Assembly (NCBI RefSeq): GCF_001424125.1
Contig: NZ_LMQI01000003.1
Coordinates: 443,654-507,653, forward strand
Source of the DNA: Cellulomonas sp. Leaf395
GTDB taxonomy: Bacteria; Actinomycetota; Actinomycetes; Actinomycetales; Cellulomonadaceae
DNA: 64,000 bases
Reading direction: 5' to 3'
Each line of letters opens with the position of its first letter. Position 1 is the stretch's first letter. Under the pieces are notes generated by a model that saw only the letters and a program-made list of their open reading frames with translations, searched no databases and was not told where the DNA came from. Both the position numbers and the translations under genes were made by a program. Positions 1 to 9,232 of this stretch are shown here, piece by piece.

Positions 1-278
1 CCGTCGACGCCGGCGCGTTCGACGGGCTCCCCGACGGGACGACGAGCGGCGGCGCACAGCTCGTGTTCCTGGGCACGGGCGCGACCGCGGTGACGCGCTC
101 CCAGGAGCCGCTCGGACCGGAGGTCGACGGCCCCAGCTGGGCGCGGACCATGGTCGACCAGGTGGCCGACAAGATGGCTGCGTCCACGTTCCAGGCGACC
201 GCCAACGACCTGTGCGACCGCTGCCCGGTGCGGCGCTCGTGCCCGGTCCGCGGCGAGGGCGGACAGGTGGTCGCGTGA
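1..278 (+). CDS. adnA: AdnA-like helicase-nuclease subunit, C-terminal end (partial)
   Basis: Only the last 91 residues are present; the gene enters from the left edge with codons in phase from base 3. The tail contains C-x2-C-x5-C (CDRCPVRRSC), the arrangement of the last three cysteines that hold the 4Fe-4S cluster in AddB/AdnA-type RecB-family nuclease domains. The TGA at 276-278 overlaps the GTG start of the next gene (GTGA), indicating translational coupling to adnB. AdnAB is the actinobacterial counterpart of RecBCD/AddAB and resects double-strand breaks. The identity of the missing N-terminus is inferred from the Cys motif and the neighbour; it could be annotated simply as PD-(D/E)XK nuclease family protein. 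Confidence 0.8.
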   Translation, partial: VDAGAFDGLPDGTTSGGAQLVFLGTGATAVTRSQEPLGPEVDGPSWARTMVDQVADKMAASTFQATANDLCDRCPVRRSCPVRGEGGQVVA

Positions 279-3200
279 CGGGCGACCGGACCTTGTCCGC
301 GGCACAGATCGCTGCCCTCGTCGGGCAGCCGCCGCCGACCCCAGAGCAGCGCCTCGTGATCGAGGCGCCGCTCGGGCCGTCGCTCGTGGTGGCCGGTGCC
401 GGGTCGGGCAAGACGGAGACCATGGCCGCGCGGGTGGTCTGGCTGCTGGCCAACGGCATCGTCGAACCGGACCAGGTGCTCGGTCTGACGTTCACGCGCA
501 AGGCGGCCGGCGAGCTGGCGGAGCGGGTGCGCAAGCGCCTGCGCACCCTCGCGCGGGCGGCCGCAGCCGACGGCATCGAGCTCGGTGGGACCGTCGACGC
601 CGGACGCACGGACGGCCTGGCCGGCCTCGCGCGCCCGACCATCTCGACCTACAACTCCTACGCGGCGTCCCTGGTGTCCGACCACGCACTACGGCTCGGC
701 CTCGACCCGTCCGCGCGACTGCTCGGCGAGGCCGCGCAGTGGCAGCTGGCCTCCGAGGTCGTCGAGGCGTGGAGCGACGACCTCGACACCGACGCCGCGA
801 CCTCCACGGTGATCGAGGCGGTGCTCGCCCTGTCGGGTGCGCTGGACGAGCACCTGCTCGACGCGGCCCAGGCCCGGTCCGGGATCGAGGCGATCCTCGA
901 CGGGCTCGCCGCGACGCCACCGGGCACGCCGCCGCGCGAGCCGTACGCCGAGGTCAGGAAGCTGATGCGGTCCCTGGGGGAGCGGGTCCGCGTCCTCGAG
1001 CTCGTCGCCGAGTACCGCACCCGCAAGCGCGCCGCCGACGCGATCGACTTCGGCGACCAGGTCGCCCTCGCGGCCCGCCTCGCGCTCGACGTCCCCGAGG
1101 TCGGTGCCGGTGAGCGGCACCGGTTCCGGGTGGTGCTGCTCGACGAGTACCAGGACACCTCCTACGCCCAGCTCACGCTGCTCGGCGCGCTGTTCGGTGG
1201 CGGGCACCCGGTGACCGCCGTGGGAGACCCCCACCAGTCGATCTACGGGTGGCGGGGGGCGAGCGCGGGCGGTCTGGAGGGGTTCCCCACGTCCTTCCCG
1301 CAGGTCCACGACGACGGCAGCCGCTCGCCGGCCGACGTGCACCAGCTGTCGACCTCGTGGCGCAACGACCGCTTGATCCTCGCGGCGGCCAACCACGTCG
1401 CGGCACCGCTGCGTGCGTCCGCGACCCGGGTGGCGGTGCCGGTCCTCGCTGCCCGGCCCGGTGCCGACGAGGGTCGTGTGCACGCCCACGTCGCGGAGAC
1501 CGTCGAGGACGAGGCTCGCGCGGTCGCGCAGTTCGTCCGCGACCGGTGGCAGCCCGCCGGCCCGGGCCGCGACCGTGTCACCGCCGCGGTCCTGTGCCGG
1601 AAGCGGTCGCAGTTCGAGCCCCTGCGCCGAGCCCTGCGGGACGCGGGGCTGCCGGTCGAGGTGGTCGGACTCGGCGGGTTGCTCTCCGCGCCCGAGGTGG
1701 TCGACCTCGTGGCCCTGCTGCAGACCGCGCACGACCCGTCACGTGGAGACGCGCTCATGCGTCTGCTCACCGGCGCCCGCACGCGGCTCGGGGCGTCGGA
1801 CCTGCACGCGCTCGCGGCCTGGTCCGGCGAGCTGGCAGCACGTCACGGCGGTGGCACACGGACGCGGGGTCATGCCGTGCCGCTCGAGTCGGGTGCCGAC
1901 GTGGTCGTGGAGGCCGACGCGGTCGACGAGCGCAGCATCGTGGACGCCCTCGATGCGATCACGGAGCTCCCGGCTGACGGGTGGACGAGCCACGGCGGGC
2001 GGACCCTCAGTGCGGTCGGCCGTGCGCGGCTGGCGGACCTCGCGATGACGCTGCGGGCGCTGCGCGCGCACAGCTACCTCTCCGTGCCCGAGCTCGTCGG
2101 CGAGGCGGAGCGGTTGCTCGGGCTCGACATCGAGGTCGCAGCGCGCGCGCGGACGTCGCCGGGCCGAGCGCGCGCGCAGCTGGACGCGTTCCGGGACGTG
2201 GCCGTCGAGTTCGCCCGCTCCTCCGACCACCCGAACCTCGGCGGCTTCCTCGCCTGGCTCGAGGCGGCCGACACCCGCGAGAACGGCCTGGACATGCCCG
2301 TCTCCGAGCCTGATCCCGACGCGGTGCAGCTCATCACGGTGCACGCGGCCAAGGGCCTCGAGTGGGACGTCGTCGCGGTCGCCGGCCTGGTCGACGGCGG
2401 TCTGCCCGCCACGGCGACGCAGGGCAAGGACGGACCGAAGGACTCGGCGTGGCTGACCGGGCTCGGTTCGCTGCCGTACCCGCTGCGAGGCGACCGCCAC
2501 GACCTGCCCGTGTTCCCGTACTCCGGCGCGGAGGACCCCAAGGAGCTGGAGGAGCGGCGCAAGCAGTTCGTGCTCGAGGCGGGTGACCACCAGGTCGCCG
2601 AGGAACGCCGGCTCGCCTATGTCGCGCTGACTCGTGCCCGCTCCGACCTTCTCCTCACCGCGGCGTGGTGGGGTGATGGCACCCGCGTGCGGAAGGTCTC
2701 CGTGTTCCTCACCGAGCTCGCCGAGGCAGGGCTCGTCGAGACGGGTGGCTGGGACGAGGTGCCCGACGGGAGCGGCTCCAACCCTCGGGCCTCGCTGGTG
2801 CTCACGGCGACCTGGCCCGCGGACCCGTTCGGCGCCGAGGTCGGGCCGAGCCGCCGCACGCACGTCGAGGACGCGGCCGCCCGCGTGCGCGAGGCGATGG
2901 CGGCACACGACGAGCAACGGGCGACGGTCGCCTCCATCGACCACGTCGACCCCTCGGACACCGAGGACTCCCGCTCGGAGCGGGCGGCCGCGCACCCGTG
3001 GGAGGTGCTCGCCGACCGGCTGCTGGCCGAGCGCGAGCGGGTGCGGACACCGTCCGGCGAGGTGGAGCTCCCCGCACACCTGTCGGCATCCGCGCTGGTC
3101 AGGCTGGAAGGCGACCCCGAGGAGTTCGCGCAGCACCTGCGCCGACCGGTACCGGCCGAACCGTCCCCGCAGGCCCGCCGGGGCACGCGATTCCATGCGT

Positions 3201-3853
3201 GGGTGGAGGGCTGGTACGGCAGCGCCTCCCTGGTCGACGTCGATGCACTGCCGGGTGCCGACGACGACTCGGCGACCCTCGACCTGGACGAGCAGGCGCT
3301 CCGCGACGCATTCCTGGCGACGGAGTGGGCGAACAGGTCGCCCGTCGCGGTCGAGGTGGACATCGAGATCTCCGTCGACGGCTACGTTCTGCGCTCCCGC
3401 ATCGACGCGGTGTTCCCCGACCCGTCGCGCGGACCCGCGGCCGTGGGCGAGCAGCCGGCCGTGATCGTCGTCGACTGGAAGACGGGTGCACCGCCGAAGG
3501 ACGAGGCCACGCGGGCGTCGCGTGAGCTCCAGCTTGCCGTCTACCGGCTCGCGTGGTCGCGCTGGACAGGCACTCCGCTGGACCGGGTCCGCGCGGCGTT
3601 CTGCTACGTCGGTGTCGGCGCGACCGTGTTCCCGGACCGGCTGCTCGACGAGGTCGAGATCACCGAGCTGCTCCGCTCGGCGACGCGAGAGCAGGGTCCG
3701 CAGGGCGCTGGTGCCGTCGAACCGCGGCCCAACCGGCGCGGCTCGAGGACGAACACGCCCACCCGCCAGCGACGGGGGTGGGAAGGGACGAACCAGGTGC
3801 CGCCGCGACGGTCGACGCAGCCCGCTGCACCCACGCTCTTCGACGGCGACTGA
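275..3853 (+). CDS. adnB: UvrD/RecB-type ATP-dependent helicase-nuclease, AdnB-like
   Basis: A 1192-residue SF1A helicase fused to a RecB-family nuclease. Visible motifs are a Q-motif (TPEQ, about 22-25), Walker A GAGSGKT (about 41-47), the DExx box LLDEYQDT, motif III GDPHQSIYGWRGA, motif V HAAKGLEWD and motif VI VALTRAR. Near residue 1068 the nuclease core VDWKTG follows an upstream Asp-containing strand. Length and layout fit AdnB (about 1100 residues in mycobacteria). The GTG at 275 is chosen because it overlaps the adnA stop and starts the conserved N-terminus; the further upstream in-frame ATG (212) would only add residues read out of frame from adnA. Role: end resection of double-strand breaks in complex with AdnA, in the cytoplasm. 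The Arg/Pro-rich last 60 residues look disordered. Confidence 0.9.
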   Translation: MTGDRTLSAAQIAALVGQPPPTPEQRLVIEAPLGPSLVVAGAGSGKTETMAARVVWLLANGIVEPDQVLGLTFTRKAAGELAERVRKRLRTLARAAAADGIELGGTVDAGRTDGLAGLARPTISTYNSYAASLVSDHALRLGLDPSARLLGEAAQWQLASEVVEAWSDDLDTDAATSTVIEAVLALSGALDEHLLDAAQARSGIEAILDGLAATPPGTPPREPYAEVRKLMRSLGERVRVLELVAEYRTRKRAADAIDFGDQVALAARLALDVPEVGAGERHRFRVVLLDEYQDTSYAQLTLLGALFGGGHPVTAVGDPHQSIYGWRGASAGGLEGFPTSFPQVHDDGSRSPADVHQLSTSWRNDRLILAAANHVAAPLRASATRVAVPVLAARPGADEGRVHAHVAETVEDEARAVAQFVRDRWQPAGPGRDRVTAAVLCRKRSQFEPLRRALRDAGLPVEVVGLGGLLSAPEVVDLVALLQTAHDPSRGDALMRLLTGARTRLGASDLHALAAWSGELAARHGGGTRTRGHAVPLESGADVVVEADAVDERSIVDALDAITELPADGWTSHGGRTLSAVGRARLADLAMTLRALRAHSYLSVPELVGEAERLLGLDIEVAARARTSPGRARAQLDAFRDVAVEFARSSDHPNLGGFLAWLEAADTRENGLDMPVSEPDPDAVQLITVHAAKGLEWDVVAVAGLVDGGLPATATQGKDGPKDSAWLTGLGSLPYPLRGDRHDLPVFPYSGAEDPKELEERRKQFVLEAGDHQVAEERRLAYVALTRARSDLLLTAAWWGDGTRVRKVSVFLTELAEAGLVETGGWDEVPDGSGSNPRASLVLTATWPADPFGAEVGPSRRTHVEDAAARVREAMAAHDEQRATVASIDHVDPSDTEDSRSERAAAHPWEVLADRLLAERERVRTPSGEVELPAHLSASALVRLEGDPEEFAQHLRRPVPAEPSPQARRGTRFHAWVEGWYGSASLVDVDALPGADDDSATLDLDEQALRDAFLATEWANRSPVAVEVDIEISVDGYVLRSRIDAVFPDPSRGPAAVGEQPAVIVVDWKTGAPPKDEATRASRELQLAVYRLAWSRWTGTPLDRVRAAFCYVGVGATVFPDRLLDEVEITELLRSATREQGPQGAGAVEPRPNRRGSRTNTPTRQRRGWEGTNQVPPRRSTQPAAPTLFDGD

Positions 3854-3910
3854 GCCGACGCGGCGACGGGCAGGTGTGTGCGGAGACCCGTCCCGGGTCG
3901 GAGCCCGCCG

Positions 3911-4609
3911 TCAGTCCAGGAGCCGACTCCGCAGGCGAGCGAGCTCGTCGGCGGACATGCCGTGCGCGCTCAGGTAACCGGCGACGTCGAGCTCGGCCAG
4001 GAGCGCGCGCAGGTGGCCGGTCACCTCGGCCAACCGTGCATCGAGCTCGTCGTCGGTGCGTCCGGTCTCGTCGCCGAGACCGGCCCGCGCGTAGTCGTTC
4101 ATCGCGATGACCGCGGACGCGTAGTCCTCGACGATCGCGTCGTGCGGCACGCCGACGAGCGACAGGAGGAGTGCCGTGACGAGGCCGGTCCGGTCCCGAC
4201 CGGCCGAGCAGTGGATGACGACCGCACCGTCCGGCGCGTGCGCGACGGCGCGGAGGGCGTCGACGATCAGCTCCGGCCAGGCCTCGAGGTTCGCCTGGTA
4301 GTACTCCGGCGAGTCGAGCACGTCGCCCCACCGGGCCATGAAGTCGCGGTCCTCCCAGACCTCGACGGGGCGGTGGTGCCGCGTGACGCCCGTCGGCAGC
4401 GGCAGCGGCTCGATCTCGTGCGGGTTGCGCAGGTCGACGATCGTCCGCACCCCCGCGTCGACCAGCTCCGTCCAGCCCTGCTCGTCGAGGCCGTCCAGCC
4501 GCGGGGTCCGGAAGATGCGCCCGGGCCGGGTGGCAGCCGTGCCTGTGGGCAGGCCACCGAGGTCGCGCGCGTTGTGCAGACCGCCCCAGCGGACGGAGCG
4601 GTCCGTCAC
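3911..4609 (-). CDS. Tyrosine-protein phosphatase (Y_phosphatase3 family)
   Basis: A 232-residue cytosolic protein with the Cys-phosphatase signature HCSAGRDRTG (C-x5-R), followed by the family's GVPHDAIVEDY stretch. The N-terminal NARDLGG and the RTPRLDGL segment are typical of the PF13350 tyrosine/serine phosphatases (relatives of M. tuberculosis PtpB and of LipA-type enzymes). Its ATG (4607-4609) overlaps the TGA of the upstream phosphotransferase gene (ATGA), so the two are translationally coupled. The substrate cannot be read from sequence: phosphotyrosine or phosphoinositide activity are both known for the family. The gene points towards adnB and converges on it with 57 bases between the stops. 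Confidence 0.85.
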   Translation of the reverse strand: MTDRSVRWGGLHNARDLGGLPTGTAATRPGRIFRTPRLDGLDEQGWTELVDAGVRTIVDLRNPHEIEPLPLPTGVTRHHRPVEVWEDRDFMARWGDVLDSPEYYQANLEAWPELIVDALRAVAHAPDGAVVIHCSAGRDRTGLVTALLLSLVGVPHDAIVEDYASAVIAMNDYARAGLGDETGRTDDELDARLAEVTGHLRALLAELDVAGYLSAHGMSADELARLRSRLLD

Positions 4610-5541
4610 GCCATCAGTGATTCGACCTCGTCACGCGTGTGGGCGTCGAGGTCCTCGAGCATGGCGACGGCGTCGTCGATGATCTCGGCATCCTGGGTGC
4701 GCACGCCGTAGAGCAGCCACCGGGCGAGCGCGAGCTCGCCGGCGAGGAGCGCGCGGTCGGCCAGGTGCGGGTCCGTGAGCTCGGTCCGGCGCAGCTGGTA
4801 CGCCTCCATGATCGAGTCGGTGCTGTCCGGGTGGGCCACGACCAGGAGCCAGGCCAGGTCGTCGGCGGGGTCGGCGACGCACGCATCCCCCCAGTGCAGG
4901 ATGCCGGTGACCTTGTCGCCGCGAACCAGGACCCGCTCGCTGGTGAGGTCGCCGTGGATGACGGTCGGCCGGAAGCGCCAGAGGGCGACGTCCTCGAGCC
5001 GGTCCTCCCAGCGTCGCAGCAGCGTGGGCGGGACCTTCCCGGTGCGCGCCGCCTCGTCGACCTCGGCCTGGCGGCGCTTGCGGTACTCCCCGGCGTCGTA
5101 CGCGGGCAGGCCGGCGTTCTCGACGAGGCTGGTCGGGAGCTCGTGCACCGCGGCGAGCGCCCGACCCAGGTCGGCGGCGAGGCCAGGTCCGGGGGCGAGG
5201 CGGTCCAGCCGAAGCGGCTCGCCGGGGATCTCGCTGTGCACCGCCGCGCGCCCACCCTCGGGCAGGTGCGCGAACCCGACGGGCGCGGGGACGGCGAACG
5301 GGAGCGTGCCGCGCTCGACCTCGGCCGCGAGCATGCCCAGGAGCACGATCTCGGCTTCGAGCGCCGCGCCCGCCGCGGCGTGCTGCGGTGCGCGAACGAC
5401 CCAGCGGTTGCGGTGGGCGTCGATCACGACCGCCGTGTCGAAGTCGGACCCGTGCTGAGCGGGCCGCCGGACGTCGAAGGCGTCGAGACCCGGCACGGCG
5501 ACGGTCGCCAGCGCGGCCAGGGCGAGAGGGGATCGAACCAC
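4606..5541 (-). CDS. Aminoglycoside-phosphotransferase-fold (APH) family kinase
   Basis: A 311-residue kinase-like protein. Diagnostic pieces are FRPTVIHGDLTSERVLV (Brenner motif HGDL, with Ser where the usual Asn of HGDLxxxN would lie) and the downstream WGDACVADPADDLAWL, which supplies the metal-binding Asp. An N-terminal ATP-binding region with WVVRAPQH contains no obvious lysine of the usual context. GTG at 5541 is chosen because homologous sequence begins with VVRSPLALAALA; longer frames extend into the divergent nudC promoter region. It is divergent from nudC and coupled to the phosphatase gene. Proteins of this family beside nudC are often annotated as macrolide 2'-phosphotransferases; whether it modifies an antibiotic is unknown. 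Confidence 0.8.
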   Translation of the reverse strand: MVRSPLALAALATVAVPGLDAFDVRRPAQHGSDFDTAVVIDAHRNRWVVRAPQHAAAGAALEAEIVLLGMLAAEVERGTLPFAVPAPVGFAHLPEGGRAAVHSEIPGEPLRLDRLAPGPGLAADLGRALAAVHELPTSLVENAGLPAYDAGEYRKRRQAEVDEAARTGKVPPTLLRRWEDRLEDVALWRFRPTVIHGDLTSERVLVRGDKVTGILHWGDACVADPADDLAWLLVVAHPDSTDSIMEAYQLRRTELTDPHLADRALLAGELALARWLLYGVRTQDAEIIDDAVAMLEDLDAHTRDEVESLMA

Positions 5542-5693
5542 CCGCCCAGGATAGGCAGGCTGTGGACCTGTCCCGGTCGAGCCGCTCGGCGTGTCTTCGT
5601 CCGGTTGCTCCCGACCCGCTCGACCGTGCGCACCTCTGCGCACGGCTGCGCACGGCCGAGCGACACCGGGCGGCGCCGCGTACGGTGACCGGC

Positions 5694-6674
5694 GTGATCG
5701 TTCCGGATGACCTGCCGCTGTCCCGCTCCGGCGTCGACCGCGCCGCGCTGTTGCGTCTCGAGGACGGGTTCGTCGCTTCGGCGCTGGCCGACGACTCCAC
5801 CCGCGTGCTGCTCGTGTGCGACGGCGCGGTGGTGACGACCGGACGGTCGCGTGTCGCGCTGCTCAGGCCGTCGCAGGTGCCGGCGCTCGCGACGGACGAC
5901 GACGGCTGGCTCCTGCTCGGTCGCGGCGAGGCGGGCGAGACGTACCTGGCACGCCGGGTACCGGACCGCCGGCCGGCGCCCCGGGTCGGGGAGGCGTCCG
6001 ACATCCTGGTGCACGCGGCGCCGGCCAGTGCCGGACCCGCGCCCGTGCCCGCGCTTCCCGACGGGCTGGGGTGGACACCCCTGCGCGACATCGGCGCCGA
6101 CCTGACCGCGCACGAGGCGGGTCTGGCCACGACGGCCGTCGCGCTCGACGCCTGGCACGCCCGGCACCCGCGCTGCCCCCGCTGCGGCGGGAGGACGCGG
6201 GTCGCGCAGGCCGGCTGGACCCGGGTGTGCGTCGACGACGGCTCGGAGCACTACCCGCGCACCGACCCCGCGGTGATCATGGCCGTGGTCGACGACGACG
6301 ACCGGATCCTGCTCGGGCACGCCGCGCACTGGGCGGCCGGCCGATGGTCGACGCTCGCGGGCTTCGTGGAGGCGGGTGAGTCGCTCGAGAACGCCGTCCG
6401 CCGCGAGGTGGCCGAGGAGAGCGGGGTGGTCGTCGGCGACGTCTCCTACCGCGGGAGCCAGCCGTGGCCGTTCCCGGCGTCCTTGATGATCGGCTTCCGG
6501 GCGCGCGCGCGGTCCACGGACGTCACCCTCGACGGCGTCGAGCTGGCCGAGGCGCGATGGTTCTCCCGCGACGAGCTGGCCGACGCGATGCGGACGGGCA
6601 ACGTCATCCCGCCGGGGCGGGCGTCGATCGCGCGGGCGCTCGTGGAGGAGTGGTTCGGCGGTCCGCTCAGCTGA
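5694..6674 (+). CDS. nudC: NAD(+) diphosphatase / NADH pyrophosphatase (NudC family)
   Basis: A 326-residue Nudix hydrolase cleaving NADH/NAD to NMN(H) and AMP; family members also remove NAD caps from RNA. The N-terminal domain precedes a zinc-ribbon-like segment with C161-x2-C164 and C179, then a complete Nudix box at about 223-245 (G-x5-E-x7-REVAEESGV) and the NudC-specific SQPWPFP at 255-261. The fourth zinc-ligand position (residue 182), Cys in E. coli NudC, is Asp here. GTG 5694 starts the conserved N-terminus; an in-frame GTG at 5685 is an alternative. The 3' end overlaps the convergent mycoredoxin gene by 8 bases. Confidence 0.92.
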   Translation: MIVPDDLPLSRSGVDRAALLRLEDGFVASALADDSTRVLLVCDGAVVTTGRSRVALLRPSQVPALATDDDGWLLLGRGEAGETYLARRVPDRRPAPRVGEASDILVHAAPASAGPAPVPALPDGLGWTPLRDIGADLTAHEAGLATTAVALDAWHARHPRCPRCGGRTRVAQAGWTRVCVDDGSEHYPRTDPAVIMAVVDDDDRILLGHAAHWAAGRWSTLAGFVEAGESLENAVRREVAEESGVVVGDVSYRGSQPWPFPASLMIGFRARARSTDVTLDGVELAEARWFSRDELADAMRTGNVIPPGRASIARALVEEWFGGPLS

Positions 6675-6927
6675 GCCGGTCGCGGACCTGCGCGAGCGAC
6701 GGGTTCGTCGCCGCAGAGCCGTCGGGGAACACGACCGTGGGCACGGTCTGGTTGCCGCCGTTGAGGGACTCGACCAGCGACGCCGCGTCGGCGTGCTCCT
6801 CGATGTTGACCTCGGTGTAGCCGATCCCTGCCGAGTCGAGCTGTGTCTTCAGCCGGCGGCAGTAGCCGCACCACGTCGTGGAGTACATCGTGATGGTGCC
6901 GGCGTCGGGCAGGGTCTGCGTGGTCAT
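6667..6927 (-). CDS. mrx1: Mycoredoxin / glutaredoxin-like protein
   Basis: An 86-residue thioredoxin-fold protein with active site CGYC (C20, C23) after TMYSTTW, cis-Pro segment QTVPTVVF and a C-terminal helix. These are features of actinobacterial mycoredoxin-1, which reduces mycothiol mixed disulfides in the cytoplasm; the assignment to mycothiol rather than glutathione chemistry is from lineage. Start is the ATG at 6927; a longer reading would add an unconserved 17-residue tail. It is divergent from uvrD2 and converges on nudC with an 8-base overlap of coding ends. The same nudC-mrx1-uvrD2 order is known from mycobacteria. Confidence 0.9.
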   Translation of the reverse strand: MTTQTLPDAGTITMYSTTWCGYCRRLKTQLDSAGIGYTEVNIEEHADAASLVESLNGGNQTVPTVVFPDGSAATNPSLAQVRDRLS

Positions 6928-7087
6928 CGGTTCCTCGTGGTCGGGTCGGTGTCGGGCGAGGTCGTCGCCCGGGGACACTAACGCCGGTGCGCCCCGGGAT
7001 CATCCCCTGTCGCACGGACGGGTGACGGTCCCCGGTGTGCACAAAGGCGGCGACCGGGTGTCGGCAGGTGCTGAGAGACTGTGCCCG

Positions 7088-9088
7088 ATGTCCGCCGAAG
7101 CCCTCCTGGACGCCCTCGACCCCGAGCAGCGTGCCGTTGCCACCACCCTCCGGGGACCCGTGCGCGTGCTCGCCGGTGCGGGGACGGGCAAGACGCGCGC
7201 GATCACCCACCGCATCGCGTACGGCATCCAGGTGGGGGCCTACCGCCCGGCCAACGTGCTGGCCGTGACGTTCACCGCCCGAGCAGCGGGGGAGATGCGC
7301 ACACGCCTACGGCTGCTCGGCGCGTCCGGCGTCCAGGCGCGCACGTTCCACGCGGCCGCGCTGCGCCAGCTCGGGTTCTTCTGGCCCAAGGTCGTGGGCG
7401 GTCCGCCGCCGCGGATCCTCGAGCAGAAGGTCAAGCTCGTCGCGCACGCGGCTGCGCTGGTCGGTCTCGAGACGGATCGGGAGAGCGTGCGGGACCTGGC
7501 GTCCGAGATCGAGTGGGCCAAGGTCAGCCTGGTCACCGCGGACGACTACGCGAAGGCCGCCGCCGCGACGGACCGACCCGGCCCGGCTGGCATCGACCCG
7601 CAGTCCGTGGCACGCCTGATGGCGGCCTACGAGTCGGCCAAGGACCAGCAGGGCGTCATCGACTTCGAGGACGTGCTGCTCCTGCTCGCGGCCATGCTCG
7701 CCGAGCGGCGGGACGTCGCCGAGTCGATCCGGGAGCAGTACCAGCACTTCGTCGTCGACGAGTACCAGGACGTCAGTCCGCTCCAGCAGTACCTGCTCGA
7801 CCAGTGGCTGGGCGGCCGGCAGGAGCTGTGCGTCGTCGGCGACCCGAGCCAGACCATCTACTCGTTCGCCGGCGCGTCCTCCCACCACCTCACGTCGTTC
7901 ACCAGGACGTACCCGCGCGCGACCACGGTGGAGCTGGTCCGGGACTACCGCTCGACCCCGCAGGTGGTGTCCCTGGCCAACCACGTGATGCACGCGTCGC
8001 GCAAGGCCGGCGGACCGGCCCCGCTGGAGCTGCGCGCGCAACGGCCGGACGGACCGGACGTCTCCTACGTGACCTTTCCCGACGACGACGCCGAGGCCGC
8101 CGGCGTCACCGACGCGATCGCGACCCTGGTCCGCGGGGGCGTGGCGGCAGCCGACATCGCGGTGCTCTTCCGCACCAACGTGCAGTCCGAGGCGTTCGAG
8201 GCGGCACTGGCCGACCGGGGGATCGCGTACCAGGTGCGCGGGAACGCGCGCTTCTTCGCCCGCGCGGACGTGCGCAAGGCGATGGTCCTGCTGCGCGGCG
8301 GGGCTCGCGCGGCGGACCCGGGGACACCGATGCCGGAGTCCGTCCGGGACATTCTGCGCAGCGCGGGCTGGACCGACGCGCCGCCGGAGGGCAGGGGAGC
8401 GAGCCGCGAGCGCTGGGATGCGCTGCAAGCCCTCGTCTCGCTCGCCGACGCCCTCGCCGCAGCACCCGCGACGGGCGACGGGCCGCCCACCGTCTCCGAC
8501 CTCGTCGCGGAGCTCGACGAGCGCGCCGCGGCGCAGCATGCGCCGACCGTCGAGGGCGTGACCCTCGCGTCGCTGCACGCCGCCAAGGGCCTCGAGTGGG
8601 ACGCGGTGTTCCTCGTCGGTCTGTCCGACGGCCTCCTGCCGACCGTCCAGGCCCAGACGGATGCGGCCGTGGCTGAGGAACGGCGCCTGCTCTACGTCGG
8701 GATCACACGTGCCCGCGAGCACCTGCAGCTGTCGTACTCCCGAGCGCGCCACCCCCGGGCGCGCGCGAGCCGCGGGGTGTCCCGGTTCCTCACGGACCTG
8801 TGGCCCGACGAGCGCCGCCGGCCGGGTGTCCCGCGACGCGATCTCGACGCCCGTCAGCAGGCGGTGGTCGACGGCCTGACCGCGTGGCGGGACGCGCACG
8901 CGCGCGAGCTGCGTCGCCAACCCGCGTCCATCCTGACCAGCGCGACGATCCGCGCCATCGCGGAGCGGTGCCCGAGCACCCTCGAGGAGCTGGGCCGGAT
9001 CCGCGGCGTGGGTCCGATGACGCTCGCGGACGTCGGCGAGGACGTGCTGGCAATGGTCCGAGCCACGGTTCGCGAGCCTGCTCATTGA
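7088..9088 (+). CDS. uvrD2: ATP-dependent DNA helicase UvrD2 (SF1A helicase plus HRDC)
   Basis: A 666-residue 3'-5' helicase. Motifs in order: LDPEQRAVA Q-motif, Walker A GAGTGKT (30-36), DExx box VVDEYQDVSPLQ, motif III GDPSQTIYSFAGAS, motif V HAAKGLEWD, motif VI VGITRAR. A C-terminal HRDC domain of about 75 residues (from LDARQQAVVDGL to the end, containing RIRGVGPMTLADVG) is the mark of UvrD2 rather than UvrD1/PcrA. The tetracysteine motif reported between helicase and HRDC in mycobacterial UvrD2 is not visible here. ATG 7088 is used because it directly precedes the conserved start; upstream in-frame codons run into the divergent mycoredoxin promoter. Confidence 0.93.
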   Translation: MSAEALLDALDPEQRAVATTLRGPVRVLAGAGTGKTRAITHRIAYGIQVGAYRPANVLAVTFTARAAGEMRTRLRLLGASGVQARTFHAAALRQLGFFWPKVVGGPPPRILEQKVKLVAHAAALVGLETDRESVRDLASEIEWAKVSLVTADDYAKAAAATDRPGPAGIDPQSVARLMAAYESAKDQQGVIDFEDVLLLLAAMLAERRDVAESIREQYQHFVVDEYQDVSPLQQYLLDQWLGGRQELCVVGDPSQTIYSFAGASSHHLTSFTRTYPRATTVELVRDYRSTPQVVSLANHVMHASRKAGGPAPLELRAQRPDGPDVSYVTFPDDDAEAAGVTDAIATLVRGGVAAADIAVLFRTNVQSEAFEAALADRGIAYQVRGNARFFARADVRKAMVLLRGGARAADPGTPMPESVRDILRSAGWTDAPPEGRGASRERWDALQALVSLADALAAAPATGDGPPTVSDLVAELDERAAAQHAPTVEGVTLASLHAAKGLEWDAVFLVGLSDGLLPTVQAQTDAAVAEERRLLYVGITRAREHLQLSYSRARHPRARASRGVSRFLTDLWPDERRRPGVPRRDLDARQQAVVDGLTAWRDAHARELRRQPASILTSATIRAIAERCPSTLEELGRIRGVGPMTLADVGEDVLAMVRATVREPAH

Positions 9089-9128
9089 GCCCCACGGGCC
9101 TTGGCAGAAATTCGTCGAGGATTCTTCG

Positions 9129-9167
9129 TTAATTCGGTTGTCCGCCTCGCGAGCCCGGTCCTAGTCT
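9129..9167 (+). promoter_or_regulatory. whiB7 promoter with AT-rich element
   Basis: A TTGTCC -35 box (9138-9143) and TAGTCT -10 box (9162-9167) are separated by 18 bases. An AT-rich TTAATT (9129-9134) sits three bases upstream of the -35, the position where WhiB7 with sigma A contacts its own promoters in mycobacteria. The expected transcript start near 9174 gives a leader of about 390 nt before whiB7. Promoter boxes are read by eye; autoregulation is inferred from the family. Confidence 0.6.
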
Positions 9168-9232
9168 GTTCGACGTCCTTGTTGAGGGATCGCGCCGGAA
9201 GGCGAAGGTCCGACCGGAGGGGGGTGGGTGCA

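Noticed and set aside
1739-3196. Long minus-strand frame opposite adnB
   Set aside because: Antisense to conserved helicase motifs, with composition typical of a shadow frame and no ribosome-binding site.
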